Shown: positions 16,273-25,100 of the stretch, in pieces | Layout of the letters: the number at the start of each line of letters is the position of its first letter | How positions within the stretch are numbered: the first letter of the stretch is position 1 | DNA from: Candidatus Omnitrophota bacterium | Lineage (GTDB): Bacteria; Omnitrophota; Gorgyraeia; Zapsychrales; Fredricksoniimonadaceae | DNA: 36,099 bases | Direction of reading: 5' to 3' | NCBI GenBank assembly: GCA_015232565.1 | Contig: JADFZK010000033.1 | Span: 1 to 36,099, forward strand | Notes under the pieces: generated by a model | What the model saw: the letters and a program-made list of their open reading frames with translations, nothing else | Told to the model about the DNA's origin: nothing | Database searches by the model: none | Program-made: the position numbers and the translations under genes

Positions 16273-19200
16273 TTATTTGCTCTTTCTTTGATCCTGGCTC
16301 CCGGATTGATAATACAACGGGAATGAATTCTGACTCTTCAGATCAATATTCCGGTCAATAAATTCATATGCCTGGCTATCCAAAGCAATCCCGTCGAAAG
16401 CGCTGGCGTCCGCCACCGTTAAAGGATGATAGAAATATACCCCGGTAGTGGCGACACGATCCATTGATACCGTACGGAAAGCCGGATCGTATATTGTGCG
16501 TAAACTCGTATTCATCGACAACTGCTGTTGCATCAACGAAAGATCAATTGGCGGAGTTACCACCACCAGGCCGGGATCAGGTGCAACCACCTCAGGCACC
16601 GGCACCCGAACGGGGACCTTGGGCCAGATCTCGGTATTGTTAACAAACACATACCCGGAAGGATCTCCAGCGAATTCGCCGTCTGCCAGGTCATTTGAAC
16701 GTGTACCAGGATCTATTTTATAAGCTTCCCCAACCACACCTTCCAACGTTCCACTCACCGGCATTTCCCCGGCACTACCAGCGGCCAAACTGTCTCTTCC
16801 CCCAGCGGCCAGATACAGATCCTTCGTTACATTGATATTCAGAGGCTTGTACGGTATCCAACTGCCAATAACATGGCCAGCTGTCAAATTGGCGTCTCCG
16901 CCTGAAGTAACATGAGGACCAGTTCCTGTTCCCAGGATCGATCCATTAACCGCCTCCAGAGACAAGTCACCGGCAGAATTGATATTGGCCACACTCAAAT
17001 CACCGGATAAAGCCTTTAACTTTACATGATCAGCGGCGCCACCACCCGAGCTGATATTCTGCGCGGCAATAGCATCCGCCGAAATTATATCGATCAAGCC
17101 CTGATTAGTGCTTACTCCGTTCAAACCAACCGCTTTGGCTTGCTCAAGATAAATATCCCCGATATTCCGGGAACGAGCCGAAATATCATTTACATCGGTA
17201 TTGATCCTGTTCGCCAATGCCCCAACACCACCCGTAGACGTGGAAGATACCTCAGCATAATACGAACCGGAAACGCCATCGGTGGCCGGATCAAGCCATT
17301 GTGTTACTGCGCCGGTTGAAGCCGGAACATTCGCCGCCACCTTTTGCCACGCCACATCAGTCAACACTCCCGGTCGAAAATATATATTGTACCCGGAAGC
17401 GCCTGGCAAATTATTGATAGCCAACATCTGGTGTCCGTCCACAACGGAAGTGTTAATATCAATTCCCAGTGTAAGAAATGCACCCAAAGCACTGCCAATG
17501 ATACCAGAAGCCAGAGTTAATTGATCCGCAGTCACCAGGCTATCGGCATCTTCATCAGTAATGTTACCAGCGGCATCCAGCAAAACATCGCCCAGACCAG
17601 CCGCCGTTACTTTACCTACTTCAATGTCACCATAAACAGTCCTTAGACTGATGCCATCCTTTTGGGTCCCGCCATAAGTAGAAATATCCATGGCATTGAT
17701 CCGGCCGCCAGCAATTATGTCGATCAAACCGTTCATATTGCGCATGTCATTGATTGTAACGGCTGTAGCCTGATTAATATAAATATCACCAACTCCCTTT
17801 GATATCCCTGACAGATGATTCACATTTGTATTAATACGATTAGCAGCCGTACCAATATCGTTGCCGGCAGATAACCATAATCGGTTGGCAGTTATCATGC
17901 TATCGCGGTCATTGTCCGTAATACTTCCTGAGGCATCCAAAGAAACGTTCCCAAAACCCGCCGCCTTGACCACCCCGACCTCAATATTCTTCGCGTTCTC
18001 CGCAGTAGTCCTTAAATACACATCATCCCCAAACGCTCCGCCGTTATTTATGACCGACCGGGCATTAAAGCCGCGGGTATTAGTGATCTCGATCTTGCCA
18101 TGGCCGGCATTGTAAGCAGTGACCTTGTCGGCTGACACAAGTATCGGTGCGGTAACGCCGATCCCGTTCTCAGCAGTAAAGTACACATCTTTGGCATTTA
18201 TATTCTTGCCCAGATCCGCCATAGAATTGATTATTTGATCCTCGGCGTGAACATCAACATCACCAGATCCAGCATCAACCAAAGCCGAAAGATCAATAAC
18301 GGATCCTTCAAGAGTAACTTTGCCTCCATTAGTCTTGATCCCGGCGCCATTACCCATATAGATATTCCCCGGTTCACCCCGGCCATTACCTTTATTAGCG
18401 AACAGATTTACCGCGCCGCCCTGGGTAACGATCGAACTATCATTCAAATATATATTCCGGCCGGCTTTCAAAGTAAAAACCTCGGTATCAAAAAATTGCA
18501 AATTCAATTCCTTGTCGCTTAAAGCAAAATTAATATCATTAGTAGCCTCAATTATCAAATCCATACCACCCATATTCTGGTCTGAAAGTATCTCGAAGAA
18601 TCCCTGATCATCACCGATCGTATAATCCCACGGGTCCAAATATAAGATGCCATTCCTGCCGCCCAGCCCATTAGCGCGATAACTGCCATGCTCCATATTC
18701 AGCCTGGGCGCGCTCAACTCAATTAATCCGCCGTCGGCGTCCTTTTCGCTCGCACTAACATCCAGCAATCCGGTATTCGATACTAATGAATTCTCTTCCG
18801 GAGCTATCAATACGATCTCACCTTTTCTGCCGACCAGACTGCGCGCTTCAATTATGCCTTCGTTATTAACCGCGTTCTTGAATATTCCGTCCAAAACCTT
18901 AGCTGTCAGTAACACCTTACCGCCATTGGCCGTGATCCGTCCGGTGTTCTTGACCGCCGAGTCCTTATTGGCCAGATTCTGGGAAGTCTTTTTATCTATA
19001 ACGACCGCAACCACGCCTTGTGGATCCAAACTAAGCGTTATGGCTTCACCGGAAGCCAGGATCACACTCCCTAAATTGGCCTCGATCACACCGCTATTTT
19101 CAACCGTAGAACCCAATAACACCACAAAACCACCCGGAGTAGATATATAGCCCCGGTTAACCACACTTCCCCCTTTTCCCAGGAAAGTGTACCGACCAGC

Positions 19201-19626
19201 CAAAAAGTCGCTTTCGTTAAGATCCAGTGTCGACGCTACCAGCCCGGCCGCGTTCACTGATGACCCCTGAGCAAACAGGATGCCATTATGATTGATCAGG
19301 AAAATCTGGCCATTAGGCGCGTTGATCGCTCCAAAGATATTCGAAGGATCAGTACCAATAACTGTATTTATAAAAGTAAACGGAGCGTTCCCGTTGAAAT
19401 TCACCGCATTATTCTTCCCGACCGAGAAACTGTCATAATCGGCCCTGTTTTGTGGAACAGTAACATTAACGTTCAATATCCCGGGCTGGGATACATAATC
19501 GAACTTGGCATCACCCAGGGTGGCTACCGCGCCCTGCGGCAAAACATTTTGCGCGTGTATCTCCAACGGATACATTAGAAATGCCGCGAGCACTAAAATA
19601 GAAATCGATCTTGATGGCTTTCTCAT
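16273..19626 (-). CDS. TpsA: filamentous-haemagglutinin-family secreted exoprotein
   Basis: The 1117-aa protein is the exported partner of a two-partner secretion system. It has a signal peptide (1-26) and then the TPS secretion domain (about 27-260). Family signatures include VLPQGAVATLGDAKF, FNGNAPFTFINTVIGTDPSNIFGAI and the motif NHNGILF at 112-118, where most relatives have NPNG. A beta-helix rich region follows, with at least three related modules (roughly residues 545-945: DIYxxQAxAV, GLIDII, xxGDIxVGKVxAAGLGDVLLDAAGNIxD). A block of about 95 residues interrupts the second module. A Pro/Val-rich linker (VPVRVPVPEVVAP) precedes a C-terminal tail with no recognised anchor. AAGGGG precedes the ATG. 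It follows tpsB by 10 nt. Confidence 0.9.
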   Translation of the reverse strand: MRKPSRSISILVLAAFLMYPLEIHAQNVLPQGAVATLGDAKFDYVSQPGILNVNVTVPQNRADYDSFSVGKNNAVNFNGNAPFTFINTVIGTDPSNIFGAINAPNGQIFLINHNGILFAQGSSVNAAGLVASTLDLNESDFLAGRYTFLGKGGSVVNRGYISTPGGFVVLLGSTVENSGVIEANLGSVILASGEAITLSLDPQGVVAVVIDKKTSQNLANKDSAVKNTGRITANGGKVLLTAKVLDGIFKNAVNNEGIIEARSLVGRKGEIVLIAPEENSLVSNTGLLDVSASEKDADGGLIELSAPRLNMEHGSYRANGLGGRNGILYLDPWDYTIGDDQGFFEILSDQNMGGMDLIIEATNDINFALSDKELNLQFFDTEVFTLKAGRNIYLNDSSIVTQGGAVNLFANKGNGRGEPGNIYMGNGAGIKTNGGKVTLEGSVIDLSALVDAGSGDVDVHAEDQIINSMADLGKNINAKDVYFTAENGIGVTAPILVSADKVTAYNAGHGKIEITNTRGFNARSVINNGGAFGDDVYLRTTAENAKNIEVGVVKAAGFGNVSLDASGSITDNDRDSMITANRLWLSAGNDIGTAANRINTNVNHLSGISKGVGDIYINQATAVTINDMRNMNGLIDIIAGGRINAMDISTYGGTQKDGISLRTVYGDIEVGKVTAAGLGDVLLDAAGNITDEDADSLVTADQLTLASGIIGSALGAFLTLGIDINTSVVDGHQMLAINNLPGASGYNIYFRPGVLTDVAWQKVAANVPASTGAVTQWLDPATDGVSGSYYAEVSSTSTGGVGALANRINTDVNDISARSRNIGDIYLEQAKAVGLNGVSTNQGLIDIISADAIAAQNISSGGGAADHVKLKALSGDLSVANINSAGDLSLEAVNGSILGTGTGPHVTSGGDANLTAGHVIGSWIPYKPLNINVTKDLYLAAGGRDSLAAGSAGEMPVSGTLEGVVGEAYKIDPGTRSNDLADGEFAGDPSGYVFVNNTEIWPKVPVRVPVPEVVAPDPGLVVVTPPIDLSLMQQQLSMNTSLRTIYDPAFRTVSMDRVATTGVYFYHPLTVADASAFDGIALDSQAYEFIDRNIDLKSQNSFPLYYQSGSQDQRKSK

Positions 19627-19636
19627 ATATTTCCCC

Positions 19637-21391
19637 TTAGAATTTTACGGCAACTTCAACCCAGGGTTGAACATTGCGGTGTTTAGTATCTGTAGACTGC
19701 GGCCCACCCAGTGGATAACCAAACTCAGCTTTTACAGAAATACGATTGGTGATATTAAATCGTGCTCCCAGACCACAACCTTTTATAGTCCGGCCTTTGC
19801 TTTCATCGAGCTGACGATCGCTCATCCGTACCGTAGCCCAGTCGTAGAACATCACAAAACGTGCGGTGTCATACCATTTCGAGTTAGTGAACGGTACTGT
19901 CCAGCTCCGTGGGATAAAGTAATATGGCAAAACGAGTTCCACGGCCGAATACAAACCCCGGTCGCCGGCATAAGCCGCGGGAGCATACCCGCGCACACTA
20001 TAAGGACCGCCAACCTGGAATTCTTCCGCCGCTGTAAGCGTACTGTTGGTATACTGGGCAGAATTCTTGAACAATAACGCCGCCGATAACGGCAATGGCT
20101 GGGCACGATAAAGGTTAAACACGCCTTTTAAGAACTTTCCGCCCGATCCTGTACGGCTGGCACGCGGATCCTTATCACTTAACCCGCCCCACATATCGGG
20201 AATGCCATTGTCCAGTTCAGCCGTAAACAAAGTCCGTCCCAAGAAGTCTTTCTTATCCACATCCAGGCCGATCTTGGCCACCCGACTGTCATCGCGGGAT
20301 GTTTCCCGGGACTGCAGATAACTCTTGATCGATTTATAATCAAACCCCAGGTTCGCCCGCACATCCAGCGTTTCATTGGAGATCAAAGCCTGATTCACAA
20401 AGGCTCCCAGGACTGTTGACTTACCAATTGATTCGGCCGCCAGAAATTCACTGCCGAGCTTTGACCTGGCAACGGAACCGGTCAACCCGATATTGGTGGT
20501 TTTTGTTAACGGAAACAGATACCGCCCGCTTTTGTAATTTGCCAACTCGCTATCCGCGGCCACCATATATTGCAAGAACAACTGATCGTCAGAACCGGTC
20601 AGATTATTGTGCTCCAAAGTAAAGAAATTCAGATTTCTTCCTGCATAACGTGACCCATAATTATTAAAAGTGTACCCGGCATGTACCGGCAGGCGATCTT
20701 TGGCTTCTATAATAATATCGGTCCCACCCTGAACCTTGCCCGGGGCCAGAACGACTTTAGCGGATCGGTCGGGCTTTTCATTGATCGCAACCAGCGATTT
20801 TTGTAATTCAGCATAATTAAACGGTTCTCCCGGCTTTAATCTTAATTTCTCTTCATATATCCGGGTTTTAAAATATTTGTTCCCGGTTATGCTGATGTTA
20901 CCCACCGTGCTTTCCACTACCGTAATTAAAAGCACGCCATCCTGCTTTATAGTCTGCCTGGGGATAAACGCACGTGCGGTAACATAACCTTTTGCCCGAT
21001 AGGCATCAGTTATCAGATCCGCCGCTTTCTGCATTTCAGCGAAAGAGATCTGTTTATTCTCAAATTCACCAGTTATCCTGGCGATATCGCTATCCGTAAG
21101 AGCACGTACACCTTCAACCACGATCCGGCTTATAAAAACCTTCTCACCATGATCAACCCCGATCACTGCGGTGGTCTTTTCTTTGGTCAGATTCTTTCCT
21201 GTATTATCAAGGATCTTGCTCTCCAGAGCTTTACTTTGATCAATATCACTCTGCAGTTTCTGAATCCCTCCCGCTGTTTGCGCCGCGGGCACATCACCAG
21301 AAGCCGCACGTACTTCGCTCACGATCAGAAATGTTCCTGACATGACCAGCAAAACACCATAGAAACGCCACCTTGCCCATAAGCTTCTCAT
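19637..21391 (-). CDS. TpsB: ShlB/FhaC/HecB-family outer-membrane transporter
   Basis: The 584-aa protein exports its TpsA partner through a 16-strand outer-membrane barrel. It has a signal peptide (residues 1-30) and a linker helix region with basic and acidic residues (40-75). Two POTRA domains follow: KVFISRIVVEGVRALTDSDI to about 160, and GNISITGNKYFKTRIYEEKLRLKPGEPFNYAELQKSL to about 235. The ShlB barrel then ends with the C-terminal aromatic VAVKF. The conserved L6 loop motif is present as GGPYSVRGY. AGGGGAG precedes ATG 21391. It is the first gene of the operon under promoter copy B. Confidence 0.93.
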   Translation of the reverse strand: MRSLWARWRFYGVLLVMSGTFLIVSEVRAASGDVPAAQTAGGIQKLQSDIDQSKALESKILDNTGKNLTKEKTTAVIGVDHGEKVFISRIVVEGVRALTDSDIARITGEFENKQISFAEMQKAADLITDAYRAKGYVTARAFIPRQTIKQDGVLLITVVESTVGNISITGNKYFKTRIYEEKLRLKPGEPFNYAELQKSLVAINEKPDRSAKVVLAPGKVQGGTDIIIEAKDRLPVHAGYTFNNYGSRYAGRNLNFFTLEHNNLTGSDDQLFLQYMVAADSELANYKSGRYLFPLTKTTNIGLTGSVARSKLGSEFLAAESIGKSTVLGAFVNQALISNETLDVRANLGFDYKSIKSYLQSRETSRDDSRVAKIGLDVDKKDFLGRTLFTAELDNGIPDMWGGLSDKDPRASRTGSGGKFLKGVFNLYRAQPLPLSAALLFKNSAQYTNSTLTAAEEFQVGGPYSVRGYAPAAYAGDRGLYSAVELVLPYYFIPRSWTVPFTNSKWYDTARFVMFYDWATVRMSDRQLDESKGRTIKGCGLGARFNITNRISVKAEFGYPLGGPQSTDTKHRNVQPWVEVAVKF

Positions 21392-21462
21392 CTTGACTCC
21401 CCTTTTAAATACGCTGGTTAACTTTAAACATCATTTTGTTACTATTCGTCACTGGAAAAATA

Positions 21463-21507
21463 ATTGTACTTTGTAATCAAAAACAAACAATTGTACCCGG
21501 GTATAAT
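21463..21507 (-). promoter_or_regulatory. Conserved promoter/operator, copy B (TPS operon)
   Basis: Plus-strand element CAATTGTACCCGGGTATAAT at 21488-21507. On the minus strand: TTGTTT (21485-21490), 16-nt spacer, TACAAT (21463-21468). The predicted start near 21456 is about 65 nt before the tpsB ATG. The phasing of element to -35 is the same as in the other copies. Confidence 0.8.
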
Positions 21508-21529
21508 GCCCCTCAACCAACACCGATAA

Positions 21530-22405
21530 CTAAACAGCCGACTTCTTTTTGTACATCAAAACATCCGCCCCCCTTAAGAGTTCCTCGATCGTTTGCGGCG
21601 AGGCCGGATCGTAGTACATGATCCCGACACTAAAAGTTAATTTATGCCCCAGGTCGACGTTGTAGCGGGATCTGCGCATGTTTTCGCTTAATCTTTTGCT
21701 TAAGGCATTTAGATCTTCGGCCCTGGCCTCCAGCGCCAATACCGCGAACTCATCCCCTCCCACCCGGCTTATCACATCTGACTCCCGAAAAGTCTTTCTG
21801 AGAACTTCCGCTATGGCGACCAAAGCCCGGTCACCTTCTTCATGGCCCAAGGCGTCGTTGATCTCCTTCATATTATCCAGATCGGCATAGATCAGGATCA
21901 GCCCCTTCTTGGTTCGCAGGGATAACTTAAGCAAATGGTTAGCATAGGTAAGAAAGCCCCGGCGATTGTAAAGTCCGGTAAGTTCATCAATAAGGGCCAA
22001 CTCCCGCATAATGGCTTCGGCTTTCTTCAAGCTTTCAAACTGCCTGATCATGGGCGTGTAAAAAAATGCGTAAAGAACCGGTGATAAACAAACAATCAGC
22101 AAAACCGAACCGATCAATGGCATATCCCGCATTTGCAGGCTTGGAAACCATACAAACAAGAAATCCAATATTAGACCGCAAACCAGAATAGTTAACGTCA
22201 GCAACAAAATGAGCCGTACCGGTGTATATTTACGGTCGAAATTATCCAAAACTGGATTCTTTACCATGATCGCCACTTCGGGATCGGGTATATTTACAAG
22301 CGGCGATGGGACCTTACCAACTCCACCGGCCCGCGAGTTAGCCGCCCGGCGATACAAGGTTGGCGCAAGACGCAATTGTAAATACTTAAGGACATCAATT
22401 TTCAC
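21530..22405 (-). CDS. Membrane diguanylate cyclase (GGDEF domain)
   Basis: The 291-aa protein makes the second messenger cyclic di-GMP. It has two transmembrane helices (about 65-88 and 97-118) and a C-terminal GGDEF domain (about 135-290). Motifs are LTGLYNRRGFL, YADLDNMKEIND with a metal Asp, the catalytic GGDEF itself in SRVGGDEFAVLA, and the inhibitory I-site RESD located five residues before it. It is therefore probably active and product-inhibited. The start is GTG 22405, overlapping the small upstream gene by 11 nt; ATG at about 22267 is a less likely alternative. Cyclic di-GMP commonly controls surface adhesins, and the TPS operon next door shares the same promoter type. Confidence 0.92.
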   Translation of the reverse strand: MKIDVLKYLQLRLAPTLYRRAANSRAGGVGKVPSPLVNIPDPEVAIMVKNPVLDNFDRKYTPVRLILLLTLTILVCGLILDFLFVWFPSLQMRDMPLIGSVLLIVCLSPVLYAFFYTPMIRQFESLKKAEAIMRELALIDELTGLYNRRGFLTYANHLLKLSLRTKKGLILIYADLDNMKEINDALGHEEGDRALVAIAEVLRKTFRESDVISRVGGDEFAVLALEARAEDLNALSKRLSENMRRSRYNVDLGHKLTFSVGIMYYDPASPQTIEELLRGADVLMYKKKSAV

Positions 22406-22595
22406 GAGAATACTTTCGGGCAGTATTCTTTCCCGCCAAACGATAAAGGATCTTTATCCTTTGCCAAAGGTCACTCCAGCAATCGAGGTCCTGATCTCCA
22501 GCTATGCTATTGATCTGGTTTCTGGGCAACAAGAACATGGCATCGTTCTTGGAAATCTCACTCTGACGGAACTTTTCTTCTTTAATGGTTAACAT
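22395..22595 (-). CDS. Small hypothetical protein coupled to the diguanylate cyclase
   Basis: The 66-aa frame runs from ATG 22595 (GGGAGA 4 nt upstream) to TGA 22395, overlapping the GTG of the GGDEF gene by 11 nt. The sequence (MLTIKEEKFRQSEISKND..., two Trp in CWSDLWQRI) is charged and mostly helical, with no signal or membrane segment. I do not recognise a family. The start matches the spacing from promoter copy C (60 nt from the element), and the overlap suggests it controls translation of the cyclase. Confidence 0.55.
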   Translation of the reverse strand: MLTIKEEKFRQSEISKNDAMFLLPRNQINSIAGDQDLDCWSDLWQRIKILYRLAGKNTARKYSREN

Positions 22596-22629
22596 ACGCT
22601 CTCCCGGGAAAAGGTTGATCAGGAAACGT

Positions 22630-22675
22630 ATTCTAGAAGGCAGGAGAAAAAGAAACAATTGAACCTGGGTATAAC
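22630..22675 (-). promoter_or_regulatory. Conserved promoter/operator, copy C (small protein + diguanylate cyclase)
   Basis: Plus-strand element CAATTGAACCTGGGTATAAC at 22656-22675. On the minus strand: TTGTTT (22653-22658), 17-nt spacer, TAGAAT (22630-22635). It lies in the 47-nt gap between the FixJ-type regulator gene and the small gene. Confidence 0.8.
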
Positions 22676-22705
22676 AGTCATCTACGACGAGAGTATATGG
22701 ATGGG

Positions 22706-23326
22706 TCAGGAAGGAACCAGGCCCGCTTTTTGGGCGAAATGAATAAGCTCGGTAACAGTTTTGGCCTGCATTTTCTGCATAACTCGTCCACGATGGACCT
22801 TGATAGTCTGCAGGGCCGTGCCACGCCGGGAAGCGATCTGCTTGTTCATCAGCCCCTGCGCCACAAAATGGAAAACTTCCAGCTCGCGCGGAGAAAGCGT
22901 GCTAATACGCCGTTTGATCTGATCCACTTCCGCACCAGACCGGTTTTGCACCTTGCTTTTTGCTATGGCCCGTTCAATAGCATTCAACAGGTCTTGATCA
23001 ATGAACGGTTTGGGCAGGAAATCCACCGCGCCACCTTTCATAGCCTTAACACCCATTGGAATATCCCCGTAACCAGTAATAAAAACGATTGGGATATCCA
23101 GCTGACGCTCGCACATAATGTCCTGAAGCGCGGGGCCATTCAGCTCCGGTAAACGCACATCCAGTAGAAGGCACGCGGTCTGACGGGGATGCTTAAAAGC
23201 CAAAAACGCTTCGGCAGAAGAAAAAGCTGCCACTTTGAAACCATGACTATGCAACAACAAAGTGAGCGCCCTTTGTATTGAGGGGTCGTCGTCGACCACA
23301 TATATTAGAGCCTTGCTTTTATTCAT
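22706..23326 (-). CDS. FixJ/TodT-family response regulator (REC + LuxR-type HTH)
   Basis: The 206-aa regulator has a REC domain (residues 5-120: VVDDDPS pocket, phosphoacceptor Asp56 in CLLLDVRLPELNG, Thr in FITGYGD, Lys in FLPKPF) and a C-terminal LuxR/NarL-type helix-turn-helix (about 142-205: LSPRELEVFHFVAQGLMNKQIA, then TIKVHRGRVMQKM recognition helix). GDIPMGVKAMKGGAVDFLPKPF is characteristic of the FixJ subfamily, which pairs with FixL-like kinases. It is the last gene of the kinase / CheY-like / FixJ-like set. NarL/FixJ-type HTHs often bind inverted TACCC-like half-sites, so it is a candidate ligand of the conserved TACCCGGGTA element (inference). Confidence 0.92.
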   Translation of the reverse strand: MNKSKALIYVVDDDPSIQRALTLLLHSHGFKVAAFSSAEAFLAFKHPRQTACLLLDVRLPELNGPALQDIMCERQLDIPIVFITGYGDIPMGVKAMKGGAVDFLPKPFIDQDLLNAIERAIAKSKVQNRSGAEVDQIKRRISTLSPRELEVFHFVAQGLMNKQIASRRGTALQTIKVHRGRVMQKMQAKTVTELIHFAQKAGLVPS

Positions 23327-23372
23327 TTTACATTTCCCAATCCTGAATCTTCAGCTCAAACGATATTTACAG

Positions 23373-23762
23373 TCATGCACTTACCAACAAAGCATCTTCG
23401 CAGGCTGAGTTAATAAGATCCACCAGAACCTGTCCATCAACCGGCTTCTTTAAAAAACCTACTGCACCAACTTTAAACGCCCGCTCAATGGCAATATCCG
23501 GCTTTTCGGCAGAAATAAAGATCACCGGACGCTTCGATCCGGATTCCACCAACTGTTTCTGCGCCGTCCAACCGTCAATTCCCGGCATATGAATATCGAT
23601 CAATAAACAACCGGGAACATCATTAGACACGGCCTGGAAGAAACTGATCGCTGAAGAAAACGTTCGCACCGCAAACCCGAAGGTCAAAAGCAGGATACTC
23701 AACGCGCGGCAGACCGACTCATCATCATCAATAATAAAGACCTGCTTGATCTCCAGAGACAT
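23373..23762 (-). CDS. Stand-alone CheY-like response regulator
   Basis: The 129-aa REC-only protein has IIDDDES, phosphoacceptor Asp56 (CLLIDIHMPGIDGW), Ser in FISAEK and Lys in FLKKP. It is clearly paralogous to the REC at 14016-14397 (shared [10 protein letters not shown], TFGF, MPGxDGW, QKxLxxSGSKR, GAVGFLxKP). ATG 23762 is chosen over 23789 because GAGGAG lies 8 nt upstream of it. Unlike its paralogue it ends normally just past the domain. It lies between the sensor kinase and the FixJ-type regulator, where it may act as an intermediate or phosphate sink. Confidence 0.9.
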   Translation of the reverse strand: MSLEIKQVFIIDDDESVCRALSILLLTFGFAVRTFSSAISFFQAVSNDVPGCLLIDIHMPGIDGWTAQKQLVESGSKRPVIFISAEKPDIAIERAFKVGAVGFLKKPVDGQVLVDLINSACEDALLVSA

Positions 23763-23826
23763 ATCGCCATACTCCTCATTAAATATCATTAACGTAAACT
23801 GCCAATAAATATACAGGGTTGAGATA

Positions 23827-23856
23827 CTATTGATTACTGGCTCGGCAAGTCAATAG
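23827..23856. repeat. Small inverted repeat between kinase and CheY-like gene
   Basis: CTATTGA (23827-23833) and TCAATAG (23850-23856) form a 7-bp stem around a 16-nt loop, in the 111-nt gap upstream of the CheY-like gene. It could be an attenuator or operator; evidence is weak. Confidence 0.3.
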
Positions 23857-23873
23857 GGCCAAGATGCTATTAA

Positions 23874-25100
23874 TTATTTCTGAATTATCGCTTCAACATA
23901 TACTGGCAAAGTAAAATAAGAAGTTGCTCCACGATCAGGATTGTTGGCGACCTCTAGCAGACCGCCATGCGCCTCAATGATGGAACGGCTAATTGACAAT
24001 CCCATACCCAAGCCGTCGACTTTACTGGTAAAGAAATGCGTAAACAAGCGCGGTAAATCTTCCGTGCGCACACCGGATCCGGAGTCCTTCACGGACACCC
24101 TGATCATACCCGGTTCTTGTAAAACTGCACTAATAGTTATTTCACGAATATCTTTAACCGGTTCGATAGCTTCAAAACTGTTACTAATAAGGTTCAGCAA
24201 CACTTGTTTAATTTGTATCCGGTCTACACACACTAATGGCAGATCCAAAGCGATTGAGGTCTTTAAAACTATATGCCGTACCGTAAGATCAGTGGCGATC
24301 AAGGCAATGGTTTGGCCAATAAGTTCTTGAATACAAAGCGGCGTGGTTTCCGGACGAGTTTTCTTTAAAAGAGAACGCAAGCGCCGGATAACCTCACTGG
24401 CACGTTGATCATCATCTACAATAAATTGCAGGATCTCGCGCACCTTTGGCTCGCGGTCACCGAGCAAGCGCTGGGAAGCTTGCGCATAAGAAAGGATCGC
24501 AGTTAACGGCTGGCTGATCTCGTGCGCCAGCGATGAAACAAACTCGGCGAGCATTCCCACCCTGGTAACATGTAAAAGATCCTCACGCTGAACTTTAAGC
24601 TCCTGCTCTCTTTGCCTTAGCAAAGTAACATCAGTCTGGATCCCAACATAATGAGTAACCGCACCGCTAGCATCCCGTACGGGCGTAATACGCAGCATAT
24701 TCCAGTATTTATCCCCATTCTTGCTAAAATTCAGCATTTCGCCATGAAAAGAGCGGCCCTGCACAATAGTATGCCGTATCTCTTCAACGACTCGTGGATC
24801 TGCCTCGGCACCGTAGAGCAAAAAATAATTCTTGCCAATTATCTCCTTGTTACTATGGCCAGTCATGTCCTGAAAAGCCGGATTGGCATAAGTTACCGGA
24901 AAGAACGGTTTCTGGGCGTCGATAATAAATATACCATCCGCAACCGATTCCATTGCCTTGGTACGAATAATAAATTGCTCGTCGGACTTGCTCTGCTGTT
25001 CGACTGCCCGCTTCAACCGGGATCGTAAACACCCCTTTTCCGCACAATTTTTGCGACTGCGCGGCGTTTCTGGCACCTTAATAGGCTTCTGTTCTTTCAT
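23874..25100 (-). CDS. PAS/LOV-like sensor histidine kinase (FixL/DctB-type, soluble)
   Basis: The 408-aa kinase has a basic N-terminus, one PAS domain at about 45-160, a coiled linker, a HisKA domain with His193 in SLAHEISQPLTAI (FixL-like HExxQPL), and an ATPase domain (N box NLISNSFEAI, G1 KDSGSGV, F box FTHFFTSK, G2 GLGMGLSIS). No transmembrane helix is seen, so it is cytoplasmic. The PAS is very like photoreceptor LOV domains (YANPAFQDMTGHSNKEIIGKN, ADPRVVEEIR, LNFSKNGDKYWN, THYVGIQTDVT) but has Tyr92 where LOV has its flavin-bonding Cys. ATG 25100 (GGGGA upstream) is preferred to TTG 25115. It is probably the partner of the two downstream regulators. Confidence 0.88.
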   Translation of the reverse strand: MKEQKPIKVPETPRSRKNCAEKGCLRSRLKRAVEQQSKSDEQFIIRTKAMESVADGIFIIDAQKPFFPVTYANPAFQDMTGHSNKEIIGKNYFLLYGAEADPRVVEEIRHTIVQGRSFHGEMLNFSKNGDKYWNMLRITPVRDASGAVTHYVGIQTDVTLLRQREQELKVQREDLLHVTRVGMLAEFVSSLAHEISQPLTAILSYAQASQRLLGDREPKVREILQFIVDDDQRASEVIRRLRSLLKKTRPETTPLCIQELIGQTIALIATDLTVRHIVLKTSIALDLPLVCVDRIQIKQVLLNLISNSFEAIEPVKDIREITISAVLQEPGMIRVSVKDSGSGVRTEDLPRLFTHFFTSKVDGLGMGLSISRSIIEAHGGLLEVANNPDRGATSYFTLPVYVEAIIQK

